Source: Pseudomonadota bacterium
GTDB taxonomy: Bacteria; Pseudomonadota; Gammaproteobacteria; Berkiellales; Berkiellaceae
Assembly (NCBI GenBank): GCA_018242045.1
Contig: JAFECR010000001.1
Location: 29,279-77,717 of the forward strand
Length of the DNA: 48,439 nucleotides
Direction: 5' to 3'
The translations under genes were made by a program, and so were the position numbers. The notes below the pieces were generated by a model. It saw only the letters and a list, made by a program, of their open reading frames with translations. It did not search any database and was not told the DNA's origin. Every line of letters begins with the position of its first letter. The stretch's first letter is position 1. Shown here in pieces: positions 47,047 to 48,439 of this stretch.

Positions 47047-48234
47047 CTACAAATACATTACCTTTAATACCAACATAATTAAAATGGTACTGTAAACTGG
47101 CAACTTAACATAAGGAAACCCAAATAATTTATATAGAATATTGCAAATGGTTAGCACGATAATAGCAGGGTAACAGATCTCCATGATGGGATGTAAAAAC
47201 GCCATAATCGCTGTAAAACCGATGGTAGAGAATAAAGCTGTTAAAGCAATGGTAATAAACATCATCCAACCATAACTATAGGGAATTTTAGCGCCAAGGG
47301 ATGTATTCATAATTTCAACATGAATAACATCTACTACGGCAACCGCTAAACTCATCACGGTCGTAATACAAGCTAAAGCAATGCCAATATTGGCAATAAG
47401 TGCTAATTTTGATCCTAACAAATGTTGTGCTAGTACAGCTAAAACCTGCTCTGGCACAGCACCAGCAATCGCTTGATGGTGCAAGGCTGCGCTATAACAA
47501 AGCCCGATATAGATAACCCCAAGCAGCCCTCCACCTATTAAACTAGCAATAACATAGGTAGGTACAACTTTGTTTTTAACCTCACTTTCTTTCGTGATAT
47601 TCAATTTTTCTTTTAACAACATCCAAATACTGACCGAAAAGAAAATAGAAGCCAGTAAATCCATTGTGTCATAGCCAACAGCAAGCCCCTCCAACATGGC
47701 TACCCCTGGCCCATGATGGGTTATTGGCAAAGCGCCTGGCGTAAAGATGCTCACCACAATGATAACAATTAAAGTCAAAATCAACATGGGGCTTAAGACA
47801 AACCCCAATATTGGCAATATAAAGTTGCGACGCGCAATAAGAATTAAGGTAATTAAGCCGGCAATCATGCTAAACACCGGTAAAGAGAGGCCTGGAATGT
47901 AGGGCACCGTTGCGCCATAGGCCACAATAAAACAACGTGGCATCACGCCAATTGGTCCTAAAAGCAACAAAATTAATAATACCGCCAAGTAACCAGGAAT
48001 GGCGCCTATTCGATAAAAAAATTGTTTACAATCGCCTTCAAATAACACACTACCTAAAAGACCAAGCAGTGGTGCACCAACAGCGGTAATAATAAGACCA
48101 ATGAGCGCCCAGGGAAGCTGCTCGCCTGCCATTTGACCTAACAACAAGGGAAACACCACATTACCCGATCCAAAAAACATAGAAAATATGGCTATCCCTG
48201 TGGACCACGCTACGGCAAGTGAAGGTATTTTCAT
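47047..48234 (-). CDS. BrnQ-type branched-chain amino acid transporter (LIVCS family)
   Basis: About 395 residues from ATG 48234 (GGTGA 5 bases upstream), roughly 12 membrane helices. The N-terminus AIFSMFFGSGNVVFPLLLGQ is the BrnQ hallmark, followed by GPIGVMPRCFIVAYGAT, LEGLAVGYDTMDLLASIFFS and LIGGGLLGVIYIGLCY. Members import Leu, Ile and Val with Na+ or H+. It is slightly shorter than the E. coli protein (439). The substrate is inferred from family only. It stands alone, with an elaborate repeat copy upstream. Confidence 0.88.
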   Translation of the reverse strand: MKIPSLAVAWSTGIAIFSMFFGSGNVVFPLLLGQMAGEQLPWALIGLIITAVGAPLLGLLGSVLFEGDCKQFFYRIGAIPGYLAVLLILLLLGPIGVMPRCFIVAYGATVPYIPGLSLPVFSMIAGLITLILIARRNFILPILGFVLSPMLILTLIVIIVVSIFTPGALPITHHGPGVAMLEGLAVGYDTMDLLASIFFSVSIWMLLKEKLNITKESEVKNKVVPTYVIASLIGGGLLGVIYIGLCYSAALHHQAIAGAVPEQVLAVLAQHLLGSKLALIANIGIALACITTVMSLAVAVVDVIHVEIMNTSLGAKIPYSYGWMMFITIALTALFSTIGFTAIMAFLHPIMEICYPAIIVLTICNILYKLFGFPYVKLPVYSTILIMLVLKVMYL

Positions 48235-48251
48235 GCTAATCACCAAAGCAT

Positions 48252-48426
48252 AAATTTAAACTGGAAAGCTATATACTCGATCCACTTTAAAATTAGGAGT
48301 TTCAAGTCCGTCATTACGAGGAGTCTACGACGAAGCAATCCAGATTACATCTTGATATTTTCTGGATTGCTTCGCTAAAAGCTCGCAATGACGGAACTTC
48401 TAAATTCAAAGTGGAAGCAGTATATA
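48252..48426. repeat. Long imperfect palindrome of the dispersed repeat family
   Basis: A forward head (AAATTTAAACTGGAAAGC, 48252-48269) is joined to a palindromic element. Its left arm runs TATATACTC, TCCACTTTAAAATTAGGAG, CCGTCATTACGAG, CGAAGCAATCCAGA; its right arm runs TCTGGATTGCTTCG, CTCGCAATGACGG, TTCTAAATTCAAAGTGGA, TATATA. The arms are about 75 bases each. The GTCATTGCGAG / GAAGCAATCCAG body resembles a palindromic repeat seen in many bacterial genomes. Confidence 0.82.
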
Positions 48427-48439
48427 AGCAAACTAGCAT

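Overview
The window is a gene-dense, AT-rich chromosomal segment of a gammaproteobacterium, most likely of the order Legionellales or a close relative. This rests on the gene order accA-tilS-pyrG-kdsA-eno-ftsB-ispD-ispF-surE-(yqaA)-nlpD-rpoS, a pantothenate cluster that uses a Francisella-type PanG, a UhpC-like sugar-phosphate carrier, a Sel1-repeat protein, and many coiled-coil or low-complexity proteins of the kind common in host-associated Legionellales. Genus-level assignment is inference. No rRNA, tRNA, CRISPR array, prophage or insertion sequence was recognised, and no gene-free gap exceeds about 290 bp.

Layout. 1-3643 (minus): three unrecognised proteins in a row with related N-termini and near-identical ribosome-binding leaders; the first carries long Ala/Glu/Gln tandem repeats and runs off the window. 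3691-5980 (minus): UhpC-like transporter, RidA, and an unknown gene coupled to ridA. 6111-7835 (plus): a Fur-box-like palindrome over a promoter, a small peptide with a double-glycine-type leader, a KdsB-like enzyme and a histidine-phosphatase-like protein lacking its second histidine. 7846-10260 (minus): a small conserved protein and a secreted Sel1-repeat protein. 10395-13771: panG-panB-panC and coaX (pantothenate to CoA). 13869-17550: unknowns and ispG. 17785-24686 (plus): an RpoS-like sigma factor, rmuC, a YiiX-like hydrolase, a YchJ-like protein, a SerB-SerA fusion and an unknown membrane protein. 24821-28952: argS, then a Nudix / LHH-nuclease / membrane-protein operon. 29077-31386: a FecR/tryptophan-rich-motif protein with a long repetitive coiled coil. 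31396-42929 (minus): thioesterase, then the conserved housekeeping block from rpoS back to accA. 43218-45177 (plus): a bufferin-type operon (precursor, DUF692, DUF2063), followed by a convergent cupredoxin-like gene, a coiled-coil gene and a BrnQ-type transporter.

Shared themes. kdsA and a kdsB homologue serve KDO/LPS synthesis. ispG, ispD and ispF serve the MEP isoprenoid route. panG, panB, panC and coaX serve CoA. Two RpoS-type sigma factors lie 13 kb apart. A dispersed, MITE-like intergenic repeat with related ends (TATACTC-nn-CCA-nTTTnAATTTAG) recurs at about nine places, nearly always at gene ends; at one of them it supplies the ribosome-binding site of nlpD. The items most worth follow-up are the Fur-box/double-glycine peptide, the LHH nuclease operon, the paralogous trio at the left end, and the repeat family.
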